From Paraphaeosphaeria minitans (taxonomy: Eukaryota > Ascomycota > Dothideomycetes > Pleosporales > Didymosphaeriaceae), in NCBI GenBank assembly GCA_015832175.1, contig WJXW01000011.1, positions 1,798,001 to 1,862,000 of the forward strand: DNA of 64,000 nt, in the 5' to 3' direction. Of the stretch, positions 1-9,387 are shown piece after piece (positions within the stretch are counted from its first letter, which is position 1; every line of letters starts with the position of its first letter). Below the pieces are notes generated by a model. The model searched no databases, had not been told where the DNA came from, and saw only the letters and a program-made list of their open reading frames with translations. The position numbers were made by a program, and so were the translations under genes.

Positions 1-1763
1 TGACTCCACTGACTCGCGGTAGGTGATGGGCGACTGAGCGCAAGCTTGACCCACCATGAGTGGATTCGCACATACAGTACACAGTAGTGTGAACCAACCA
101 TTCGTATCACTGAGTTTCCTGACGTAGCGAATGCTGCATTCGCTCAATGGACGAGCGATAGCTCGACTGCCTTGCAAGTGAACTCATGCACACACCCAGC
201 GATCCACTCTTCCTTACTTCTCTTATCCCTACTGCCTGGACAATCGACAATCAACAATCCGTCAGAGCGCTCCGCCGCTAGCCTCACCAAACACTACGCA
301 CCAGTTCATGTGGCGGCTTCGGCTCAGGTCAATCATGACTGGCTGCGTGGTGGGCTCAGGTGATTATTCAGACCAAGGGCATTCTCGGCTCATGTTGCAG
401 GTCGTGTGGAATCTGAGGGCCTTGTGCCTGGCCTGCCTGCAACCTCTCACCTGAGACCCCTAGCGGTTCGCTGCCATCTGACGCCTGGTGCTAGTACGCT
501 CTTGTTGCTTACCTTGCAGCCTTGAAACGTGAATGGGGAAGTGGTCGTGATCATCGGTACTGGAGACGTCGGTTCTGGAAATCAAATACACGGTGGCTGA
601 TCTGCGACTTGTGGTACATTCAGCTAAAGCTCTGCCGGCAACAGCGAGCAGCAGTGCGTTCGCTGTTTGGTCCACCTCGCTCTTCAGCAGTTCTTTCATT
701 TCAATCTCTTCGTGACTGGCCCCATTCATCTGCCCATGGCAACTTTCGCAGTCGGAGGCCATACCCACTACAGCCATGACCAGCTGTCACCATGGCCAAC
801 GAGACTGCCACCAAGCCTGCCGCCGCCACTGCTGCCCGGCCATATCATCTTCTCAGGCTGCGCATCAGTGCTCTCATCAATCAACCACCCCGCTGTACCT
901 TCAAACCTCTTCACAAAGTCGATGTCTATCTTTTGTGGTTGCTATCGACGTAAACTCTAGTCAGCCAGCCATCATGGGGTCAAAGGTACTCATACATCGC
1001 AAACCAAGTCTCATCATTTAACCAACCCACTACACCGTCTCTCATCTAACAACACTCGGGAGCCACGGCAGTAGTGTTACCAAAAAGACCCTAAAACTAC
1101 AGATGCACTACCTACGCTTGCACAAAGAAGGACTTAGAGAGTATTGCTCAGCCTACCGACAGGACGGACGTAAGCGAAAATTTGGGAAACACGGCATCGG
1201 ACAGAGGACGAACTGGGCAACCTTGAGTAATGGGATATAATATGGGAAGTTTAAGACTTGTTCGGGGCGGTGGGACCGACGAAGTGAAGGGGGTAGGAAC
1301 GCATGAAAAGAGTGGGAACTGGGGCGAGAAACACGAGCCATGACGGCATGTACACAACGAGAATTGGCGGTGTTGGATACACGGGTAGATTTCGGCCCTC
1401 AGCGCTTACAGTCGATGGAAGGAAGACTGGCTGACAGGAAGAGGGCAGTATGGCTGTCGGGAATTACCTACACTACGACTTGAAGATGAGAGCGATACAT
1501 CCTGGCCACTTGGTCATGTCGTATACCTCCGTCACCGCAAGTGTGGAGAAGTTGAAGAGGAGGGGTTTGTTCGCAGGTGTCGAGTTCATGGACGTACTCG
1601 ATGCAATATCAGCAACATCACGGGTCTAGGTACGCAGAAATGTTTTTGGGACAAGCGGTGTTCGACATGGAGATGATCACAATGAAGACGACGTTGCCAT
1701 CACTCTTTGAACAGATACGACCTATTGTCCTTCCTGAAGCTATTCGTACCTTCGTACCTGCAC
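1..1763. other. No supported gene
   Basis: Normal-composition DNA with several short overlapping frames on both strands. None has a recognisable domain, a signal peptide or a convincing exon structure. It lies downstream of the decayed GH3 gene. Confidence 0.5.
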
Positions 1764-3460
1764 TCATCTTACAGTGAACGTCCCATTCAACCTCAAATCC
1801 CGACTACTACTCCCCACCCAAACCCCATATTCTCCCCTCTATAACCTCCACTGCCGACTCACCACATCCCACACACTCAAATCCCTCCTTGCCAGCGTAA
1901 AACTCACTGTAGCGCTCTTCCCCGGGTCGATGTACACCTTCTCGAACCCCAGCAGCTGTCGCACCGGCGCATCCAGAACCCCGGCATACAACTGCGCGAC
2001 CTCTGCCGCTGTTACGTTTCCCGTATTTGTGATGTTCGCGGTGACAGTAAGAAGTTCCTCCCAGCTGCAGATTCCCGCTTTGCGCGATGGCGACGTCGGG
2101 GTTGGGGTATTCGGCTGTGCCGTTGATGATTTGGCTGACGGACAGATCGGCGTAGTCGAATGTAGTATACGTCAAACCGTAACCAAATTCGAACTGCGGC
2201 TCAATCCCGTTCTTATCGAAGGCGCGGTAGTCGAGGTCTAGGCCTTCTTGGAAGTCATCTTGCGGGAAGTAGTCGAAGAAGACGGACGAGTTAAGGAGGG
2301 CGCCCTAGTCTTCTTCTTGCTTGGCGATGCTGTAGGGCAGTTTAACACTGGGCGCGACGTCGCCGTAAAGAATGTCGACGAGCGAGTTGCTACTTTCTTG
2401 GCCCGGCAAACCGGCAAAGAAGACGGCGGTGATGTTGTCGTGCGAGATCCAGGTATCAACGGTGCCGATGCCTGCGGGGTGTATGATAACAATCGTGTTT
2501 GTGCAGTTCGCAGCCACGTTCTTGATGAGGTTGTCGCTAAACTCGTCAGTCAGAGTGGTGCGGTCGAAGCTCTCGGACGCGTAGGGCGTTGACAACGACG
2601 AGGCAGGTCTCAGAGTTGACGTAGGGTGGGTATGAGGTTTCCGACTCGAAGTCCCAGCGGAGGTTTCCACGATTCTTCGCGATGCGGTCGGAGAGAGCGT
2701 GGAAGGGGCTGATGACGTAAGAAGGCGTGCTGCTTCCCGAACCGCCGCCAGTGATCATCGTGCCGTTGAGCGTGTTCCAGCCATAGTTGACTTCAAAGCC
2801 ACCGCAGAAGCGGGAAGAATTTTGCCACGGAGTAGACTTCACAGTTGCGCCGTAACCGTAGATGCTCAGGAACCTGGGGTTGTTTAAGGGCAGTGTGTTG
2901 TCGACATTTTTGATAAGAACGATACCTACTAGCTGGGCCGATGTCGGGAATCAATTCTGGATGGTCGTCTTGCACCTCAATGGGTTGATGCTTCACAGTG
3001 TTCGAGTAGATACCGATAGCAGGGAACTTCGCGTCTTGTTTGAGCTTCTACTAACTGGCCAGGATGCGGGTGGCCATGCCGTCGACGCGTTCGGTGCTTA
3101 CACTGCCGTTGTTGACAGCTTCAGTGAGGTTCTTACCCCAGTATCCGCCGTTTGGCATGATTATGTCCAGCCCAGCACTGGCGGACGCAACTCCAGAGTG
3201 GTTCGCACCCCAGTCGCTTACGACGAAACCTTCAAACCCAAATTCGGTCTTCAAAGGACCATTGAGAAGCTTCGATTTCTGGCAGCGGTACGAGTGGTTG
3301 GTTTTCTGATAAGAACACATGGCGCAGGCTGCACCCTCGCGGAAAGCGTTTGCAAAAGGAAACGCGTACGGCTCGTGGATGGTACGATCGTCCACATTGC
3401 TCAATACAGCATCGCCCAGGTCGCTCTCTCTCCTGCGAAACTCTTTGTTGAAGCCTCATG
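1764..3460 (-). pseudogene. GH3 beta-glucosidase pseudogene
   Basis: This is the remains of a glycoside hydrolase family 3 beta-glucosidase, an enzyme that releases terminal glucose from beta-glucosides and is usually secreted in fungi. Read on the minus strand, the pieces are in the correct order. At about 3460-3051 lies the end of the N-terminal barrel, with SNVDDRT, the MCSYQ motif and the VVSDWGA motif that holds the catalytic nucleophile Asp. At about 2930-2546 comes the start of the second domain (LIKNVDNTLPLNN). At about 2590-2180 is the C-terminal sandwich (AGLPGQESSNSLVDILYGD), followed by the fibronectin-III-like tail (FGYGLTYTTFDY, then VAQLYAGVLDAPVRQLLGFE) to a TGA at 1764-1766. 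At least two frame changes, an in-frame TAG near 2306 and a TAG near 1848 break it. The N-terminal third, upstream of about 3460, is not recognisable. The family call is strong; the coordinates of the breaks are approximate. Confidence 0.87.
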
Positions 3461-3979
3461 GCTCCCTTTCAAATTCCGACATCAACCCGGTACCTACCTG
3501 ATAATTCACCCGCCGCGTGCGAGCAGCCGAGAAGCGCAGTGCCGCCATTGCTCGCTATGAGCACCGTTTGCGGAGAAACATGTGGACTCTGTACAAGAAG
3601 TGGGCCGTTTTACAAAGCAGTGAAACCTGTGCTGGGGCCCGGAATTGTGATGAAAGTTAATATTTCACTTCTCTACCATGGACTCTCGAATCCGTGGTAC
3701 CTGTGGCGCACGCCAACCCCCCCCCCTCCCCGCGGCACTGCCCATAAGAGATGCAGGACTCCACTCACCAGACCCATCACCCACTTCACATCGGACAGCC
3801 CTCCTCAACCAGAGAGCTAAGCGACCAAACCTTCCAGAGTAATACCCCGCGCCTTTGAGGACACCCTGATCGACGGAAGCACGCATCCAATACAACACAC
3901 TCACCTACACGTGGATGATTTTGAGCCCAATTAAGGAAGAACTGGGTAAGGTATCTCTCCAGCAGCTCTTCTCCGTCCA
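3461..3979. other. Intergenic region, no supported gene
   Basis: The lost 5' part of the GH3 gene would have lain here but cannot be recognised. A short C-rich run is present near 3717-3728. The right part is the upstream region of the gene at 3980. Confidence 0.45.
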
Positions 3980-4729
3980 ATGTCTCTGTCTACCAGCTCT
4001 GCCATGCAGAACAATGGGACTAACCGGGAAGACGCTACCCTTGCACTCTCCGCCACAAATCCCACCTGGAAGATGTCCTCCCGCCTCGAGGGACTCAACG
4101 GCGTCCTCCGCGTCGACTCTGACGGCCAAATCATCAGCGAGGAGACCGGCGACCTCGTCCACCTTGATATCCCTGACGATGAAGCACAACAGTACTACTC
4201 AGAGGTCGACCCGCACGCCCTATCCCGCCGCTTCGCCATCCCAGAAATGAAGAACGGAGCAACTGCCCTCGACGACCCGCGCGCCCGCAAGCCCATTCTG
4301 CGCGTGGTCAAGAACTGGCTTACTGGATCGTCGAAGCCGCCGGTGCAGGAGCCACAGTGGGCGTTCGCGACGGCGCTTCGGGGTTGGTCACCCATGAATC
4401 CGGGTCGCAAGCCAGGCAAGATCATGTTTGGGAACATGGTTGACACTCGTCGCCATGAGGGCGGTGCCAAAGTGCGCGGTCTGATGGTGCAGGCGCTGAA
4501 GGCCTGGTTCGACGAGGAGCTGAAGAAGGCGTCTGGTAGGGATTGGGCGAAGAAGGCCGAGGAGCATGACAAGTTCTTGGTGAAGGTGGAAGACTTTGTC
4601 ACTAAGCTTTTGGACGACACGCCGAAGATCAACGAAGATGACGAGGATTACGACGCTGCTTTCCCTGTGTATTCCTCCGCTGTGGAGTCCATCTCTGAGG
4701 CCCCCAAGAAGCGCGGTTGGCCGTGGTAG
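3980..4729 (+). CDS. Hypothetical protein, 249 aa
   Basis: An uninterrupted frame from ATG 3980 to TAG 4729 with GC-rich third positions, unlike the stop-ridden surroundings. I do not recognise a domain. The protein is soluble, with no signal peptide or membrane segment. The middle has a Trp-rich stretch (PQWAFATALRGWSP, about residues 124-138) followed by a conserved-looking GKIMFGNMV motif. Lys/Glu-rich helical sequence (about residues 168-215) leads to an acidic patch (NEDDEDYD) and a basic-aromatic end (KKRGWPW). A second in-frame ATG lies nine codons downstream; the first was chosen for length only. The IMFGNMV motif loosely resembles RIMIGKMVEG in the next gene (5919), which may be chance. 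Function unknown. Confidence 0.65.
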   Translation: MSLSTSSAMQNNGTNREDATLALSATNPTWKMSSRLEGLNGVLRVDSDGQIISEETGDLVHLDIPDDEAQQYYSEVDPHALSRRFAIPEMKNGATALDDPRARKPILRVVKNWLTGSSKPPVQEPQWAFATALRGWSPMNPGRKPGKIMFGNMVDTRRHEGGAKVRGLMVQALKAWFDEELKKASGRDWAKKAEEHDKFLVKVEDFVTKLLDDTPKINEDDEDYDAAFPVYSSAVESISEAPKKRGWPW

Positions 4730-5918
4730 AGCCTAGTTGGCGACGGTTGAACAACGATAGGCGGTGGTCGATGGACGCTGATGGATGGTCGAACGAGGGA
4801 TGTGTTCACGGAAACCGGTTTCTCTTTTCTCGTCTTCACGGTGGATGTTTGCATCCTCACAGCTTTTCTCGCATCCGGATCGCAATGACATGATGCAGCG
4901 ATATGATGGATTTTGGTTTCACGTCACAAGCATGTCCATGACCGGGGCACATTGAGTTTTCCTATACATCGGTACCCTGCTCAAGCTTTCCCAGTCTCTC
5001 CATTGATTGGTCAGGGTTGTTTCCAATGTATAACTGACCTTACAATTCTCCACTCTGTGTAATCGTGATAGCAGTTGTGTACATGGTATGCCCGATATGA
5101 GCCACCTCCACACGTGAGAGTAGGTCGTGCCTTTCATGCCAACATCCGCACACGCGCTAGGTACCTCATGGAACGACATTGCACTTAATCTTGACTTCGG
5201 TGTCTTCCCGTTCTTTTCTTCAGAACGACACGATTCGCAACACCGTTTGCGCAGGACGCGACGCTATCCGTGCTCCACTCATCTATATCTTGACTCTACC
5301 GAGACATATGCTCAGTTCCTTCTCTCACAGAAGACTCTGCATCACCGGGCACATCGCCGCGGCCCACGAAATCTTGTCAGCGCCTTTAGTCAGGGGGAAA
5401 GTTCCATCAGCGTCATGCAGGAAAGTCTACCTTCCAGCCCGACATCTGGCGGTTTTTTTCAAGTCCTATTTCCCCAAAGGATAGAAACCGACGCGGAGTA
5501 CGACCGCATGTGCACCCACTCAACACATCTCACCCGAGGCGTCGTGATCTAATGTTTAGTATCTTTGTTCCGTAAGTGCGTTAGGCTTCTAGAAAACTTC
5601 GGTGCATTAGTAGCCGTCATACGTGAATCGGCGCAGATTGGTGGCTGGGAGGCGGCGGCTCTGGCCCTCGATACGATGAGGCGGGAGGCTGCGATGGTGT
5701 TAGCGCCATCAATGCACGACGCTAGTGTCGGCGCGAGTCAGGTAGCGCGTGAACAGCTGCATTTCTAGCGTCCGCACAAGTGCCGTCTTCCTACGTGCCG
5801 TCTTCCTACATGTACCTTTGTACATCCTTTGCGCATCTATCGGCCTTCTCCGATACCTGGTCTTTGATCGACGTTCTTGCATTTCAACCTGAGATTATTT
5901 TCCCTGCGTCCATCAGCC
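4730..5918. other. Intergenic region, no supported gene
   Basis: About 1.2 kb separates two same-strand genes. The frames present are short, overlap on both strands and show no domain. A direct repeat of the ten bases gccgtcttcc occurs near 5782 and 5796, shortly before the next gene. Confidence 0.45.
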
Positions 5919-6458
5919 ATGAGCAACAAAACTCGTGTCTTTGTCGCCGTGTACACTCGTCCCACTGTGTCAGATTCTTCCACAATTTCGGCCTCTAAAC
6001 CTCGCCCAACTGCCCAGAAGTACCATTGGGGACTATGGCTAGAGCCCAAAGGCAGTAATGGAAACGGCACTTCCTTTGATTTGGAGGATGCGGTCGCCTA
6101 CTCCAGCATTTCCAGCCCCTTTGGCTGGCGTCTGCATATTGACGAGCATAAGTCTCTGCCGTCACATATGCTCGGTCGCATCATGATTGGGAAGATGGTG
6201 GAGGGCAGCACGGAAGCCGATGTGGCAAAAATCCTCACGCAGGTTCAGATGCCATGCGAAGCCGGGAGTCCGGTGGGAGACGCCGTAGAATGGATCAAAA
6301 GAGTTATCTATGAACTACAGGAGGTGGGATGTGCGGAGACGTTCAGCATCGAAGCCTTCATGGACGAGGCACTGTCTCACGCCGTCACATGGCATAGTAA
6401 GAAAGGACGCAAAGAGCCGGAGAAGGTCAACTTCACATGGAGTCGGACCTTCCCTTGA
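5919..6458 (+). CDS. DUF6914-like hypothetical protein, 179 aa
   Basis: A single-exon gene from ATG 5919 (MSNKTRVFVAVY) to TGA 6458. A non-ATG start 14 codons upstream would be possible but is not needed. The layout follows what I remember of the fungal DUF6914 family: a first strand with VAVYTRP, a KYHWGLWLEPKG segment, a central GW, a RIMIGKMVEG strand and a later DAVEWIKRVIYELQEVG helix where the family has a Cys/Trp-Val helix. Residues usual at that Cys position appear replaced by Asp-Ala. The protein is soluble and probably cytoplasmic. The biochemical role of the family is unknown to me. The assignment is by pattern memory and could be wrong; the reading frame itself looks real. Confidence 0.62.
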   Translation: MSNKTRVFVAVYTRPTVSDSSTISASKPRPTAQKYHWGLWLEPKGSNGNGTSFDLEDAVAYSSISSPFGWRLHIDEHKSLPSHMLGRIMIGKMVEGSTEADVAKILTQVQMPCEAGSPVGDAVEWIKRVIYELQEVGCAETFSIEAFMDEALSHAVTWHSKKGRKEPEKVNFTWSRTFP

Positions 6459-6951
6459 ATAGATGCCCTGCGTCTGGTTTCAGTTGTGCCGCTGGAGTTG
6501 AGCTGGTTTTCGACTGCGTGAAGCGCCTGAGTGTCGGCCCTATACACCTGGCCACCGCACCGGCCGATCGTTGACTGCAGCAGCAGCGCGCGCCTTCCTG
6601 TCACCGTTCATCGTCACTCCGGCAACTCGCCTCGAAGTTGCGCAATTGCCCAGAGCAAACGCCAAGACTTGCGTTTGCTGCCTCGACAATATAAACGCGC
6701 CGCCGACGTTCTCGAGTCTTTCAACCAACACACTCTTGCAACCGCAATTCTTCTCTGCAACCGCAACAGCTTTCCGTCTACGGAGTCTCCTCTCTGCTAA
6801 CAGCCTCCTTTGTCTGACGACATCTTCTGCTTAACCGCACCTCTTCCAGCTTAACCGCACCAACTTCCATCTCACAACGCTCAGGTTTGTCTCGCGACAG
6901 CAATTTGTCTCACGGAACACTTCTCACACATTCCACATATCGCTTACCACA
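6459..6951 (+). promoter_or_regulatory. Upstream region of the coiled-coil gene
   Basis: A TATA-like aatataaa lies at 6688-6695, about 260 bases before the ATG at 6952. The DNA between is C/T-rich, as in many well-expressed fungal promoters and leaders, and contains two copies of gcttaaccgcacc about 20 bases apart near 6830-6862. The TATA assignment is by position and sequence only. Confidence 0.4.
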
Positions 6952-9387
6952 ATGTCTACCATGACCGACGTCGTGTCTTTCAAGGCCCACACCTACGTCG
7001 TTACCTTGATCTCCGGCAAGTCCGATGTAGTTGACCGCATCGAGGCCAATCTTCTTCGCGAGGGCGGCAGCCTATCCTACTGCGACACCGCTCTGATGTA
7101 CATCGAGCCCGTCTTGGAGACGCCGCACTGCTGCAAGAAGATAGGAGCGAAGGCCGCTGGTCTCCGCGAGCAGGTCGACATCGAGAAGCACAGCAGGATG
7201 AAAGCCGAGGCTCTCGCCGAGTGCAACGAGAGGGTCGTACGTTGCTCCTCACCCGCTTCTGTTAACATAGGATGTGCTATACATCCTACTGACTGTTGTC
7301 CATGTGCTGACATGTTTCAGTACAACCGCATCCTGCATCAGGAGCGCGCTGCCGCTGGGCAAAATGTCGACAGCCGCGACGAGAAGATCAAGCAGCTCGA
7401 AGCTGATGTGAGTACTGCCCCACTTTCATTTGTTGTTGCATGCATTAACAATGCCCAGCTTGCTGCCGCCTTCAAGACTGCATCCATTGAGCGCGTCATC
7501 AGCGCCCCCGCTCCCGTGCTCGCTTTTCTCAAGCGCAAAGTCTCCGCGGCTCAGGATGGTCTCGCTGCCACCCAGAGCGAGCTCACTGTGGCCCAGGAAG
7601 ACCTCACTGCCACCAAGCTTGAGCTCGAGCTTAGCAGCAAGGAAGTTGAGGCTCACAAGTCATTCCTCGCTCATGTCACCGCCTCTGCATCCACTGCTGC
7701 GTCCGCCGCTGCCACCGAGCTTGCTGTCGTCAAAGGACAGCTCGCTGTCACCCAGAACGAGCTCGATGCCCTCAAGAAGACCAAGAAGGATATGGCCATC
7801 AAGCACTTCGGCACCGTATCCAAGAAGATTGGCGAGGTCGCTACCCTCAAGAAAGACATTCAGGTTCTGCAGAAGGAAGCAAGGGCGCACCAGAACACCG
7901 CCGACAAGCTTATTGCTGAGCACGCCAACCTCGATGCTAGCAAAAAAGAAGCCCATGAACTCAATCACACCATCACCCAGCTCACTGCCGATAAGAAGGA
8001 TATCGCGGAGAAGCTCAACGTCACCAGCACTCGTCTCGAGGCCTGCATGAAAGGAGCCCAGGACACCGCATCGGAACTCGTCGCCGTCAAGGCTGAGCTC
8101 GACGAGCGCAAGAAGATGACTCGCCCACAGAAGCACCTTTCCAACCAGATCACCGCCGCGAAGAAGGAGCTCGAAGCCGTCAAGCAAGAGTCGCAGATGC
8201 ACCAGGCGGACGCCCTCGCGAAACACATGGACGCCGTCGCCGCCAAGCACAAGCTCGCCCAGTACCAGTCGGCCTACGATGTATCGCAGCACAACATCGC
8301 CAAACTCGAGGCCAACATCAACTCTCTCAACAGCACGGTCACTCGTACCACCGAGGCCCTCTGCAAGACCCAGCATGAGCTCGCCTCCGCCAAAAGCGAA
8401 GCCACCGTCGCAGCCCAGAACCTCGCGATGGAGAAGCAGTCCAGGACTTCTCTCACTGCCGAGTCCACCCGGGCTCAGGCCACCATCACCGACCTCCGCT
8501 CCAGCCTGGAGATCGTGAAGCTCGAGCTTGCGGCCTTCAAGGCACCCGAGCCTGCCGCCCCCGCCGCTGCCCCCGCTCCGCCCTCGCCCAAGACTGCCGC
8601 CGAGAAGATGGCGGCCTGGAGCAACGCCCACGCCGTCGTGCGTGCCGGCGACGAGGAGACGCGTCGGGCCAACGAGGCCAAGGCTGAGGCCAACAAGGAC
8701 AAGCCGGCCGGTATCTGGAAGACGGCCTTCCGGCCGATGGGGTCTGCCCTGGCCAAGCAGACCAAGGTCGACGCTGTGCGCGCCGTCCTGGACGGCATTG
8801 AGAAGGACCTGGCCGCCAAGGACTCCGCGGTCGCGGCGCTCAAAGGGGCCCTGCAGGAGGAGAAGGCAGCCGGCGCTGAGCGCAAGCGCGAGCTTGCTGC
8901 CGTCCGGCTGGCCCTCGAGTCCACGCAGGGTGCTCTGCGAGATGCGCGCGCCGCCCTCGCCCTTGCCCTCGCCGCCGCCGAAGAGAAGAAGACCGCTGGG
9001 TGCGGCAACTGTGCGGAGGCAGAGCGCTCCGCCCGCCTCGCGCGCGCGGGCGCCGACGCCGCCCTTATGGAGCTCGACGCCGCGCTCCACGAGCGCGTGA
9101 GCAGCTGGTCGCTGCTGCACGACATCACGTGGGACGTCGAGGCCAAGCTCTCGGTGCGCTTGGGGACGCCCGGCGCATCAGGCTCGACGTCTGGTGAGAG
9201 CGACGGCTCTGCGACAGAGGTGGAAGACGGGGGAGATGAGGAAGAGGAGGTGGAGGTGCAGATTGTGGGCGGGGATGGAGAGGTGGCGGGTGCTGGGTGG
9301 GATAGGTACACCCCTCCTCACTTGCGCCGGGGTGGCTTTGCTGGGCGTTCGCTCGCTCGGCATATGCCTAACCTTGTGTGCAAGTGA
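6952..9387 (+). CDS. Long coiled-coil protein, 766 aa after splicing
   Basis: A large gene read as three exons: 6952-7236, 7321-7407 and 7459-9387. Intron 1 (7237-7320, gtacgt...tttcag, with ctgac branch-like sites) and intron 2 (7408-7458, gtgagt...cccag) are both phase 0 and multiples of three without stops, so the unspliced frame stays open at 811 codons. After a roughly 90-residue N-terminal region, the protein is almost entirely heptad-like coiled coil to about residue 485. A Pro/Ala linker (APAPPSP), more Lys/Glu/Ala coil, an acidic Ser/Glu tract near residues 700-730 and a final WDRYTPPHLRR follow. The composition resembles structural or tethering proteins, but no named family is recognised. 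There is no signal peptide or membrane segment. The long frame opposite it on the minus strand is a composition shadow. Confidence 0.82.
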   Translation: MSTMTDVVSFKAHTYVVTLISGKSDVVDRIEANLLREGGSLSYCDTALMYIEPVLETPHCCKKIGAKAAGLREQVDIEKHSRMKAEALAECNERVVRCSSPASVNIGCAIHPTDCCPCADMFQYNRILHQERAAAGQNVDSRDEKIKQLEADVSTAPLSFVVACINNAQLAAAFKTASIERVISAPAPVLAFLKRKVSAAQDGLAATQSELTVAQEDLTATKLELELSSKEVEAHKSFLAHVTASASTAASAAATELAVVKGQLAVTQNELDALKKTKKDMAIKHFGTVSKKIGEVATLKKDIQVLQKEARAHQNTADKLIAEHANLDASKKEAHELNHTITQLTADKKDIAEKLNVTSTRLEACMKGAQDTASELVAVKAELDERKKMTRPQKHLSNQITAAKKELEAVKQESQMHQADALAKHMDAVAAKHKLAQYQSAYDVSQHNIAKLEANINSLNSTVTRTTEALCKTQHELASAKSEATVAAQNLAMEKQSRTSLTAESTRAQATITDLRSSLEIVKLELAAFKAPEPAAPAAAPAPPSPKTAAEKMAAWSNAHAVVRAGDEETRRANEAKAEANKDKPAGIWKTAFRPMGSALAKQTKVDAVRAVLDGIEKDLAAKDSAVAALKGALQEEKAAGAERKRELAAVRLALESTQGALRDARAALALALAAAEEKKTAGCGNCAEAERSARLARAGADAALMELDAALHERVSSWSLLHDITWDVEAKLSVRLGTPGASGSTSGESDGSATEVEDGGDEEEEVEVQIVGGDGEVAGAGWDRYTPPHLRRGGFAGRSLARHMPNLVCK

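Noticed and set aside
7660..9120. 486-codon open frame on the minus strand opposite the coiled-coil gene
   Set aside because: It arises from the strong codon bias of the sense gene; it has no domain, and the sense frame has proper introns and a start.
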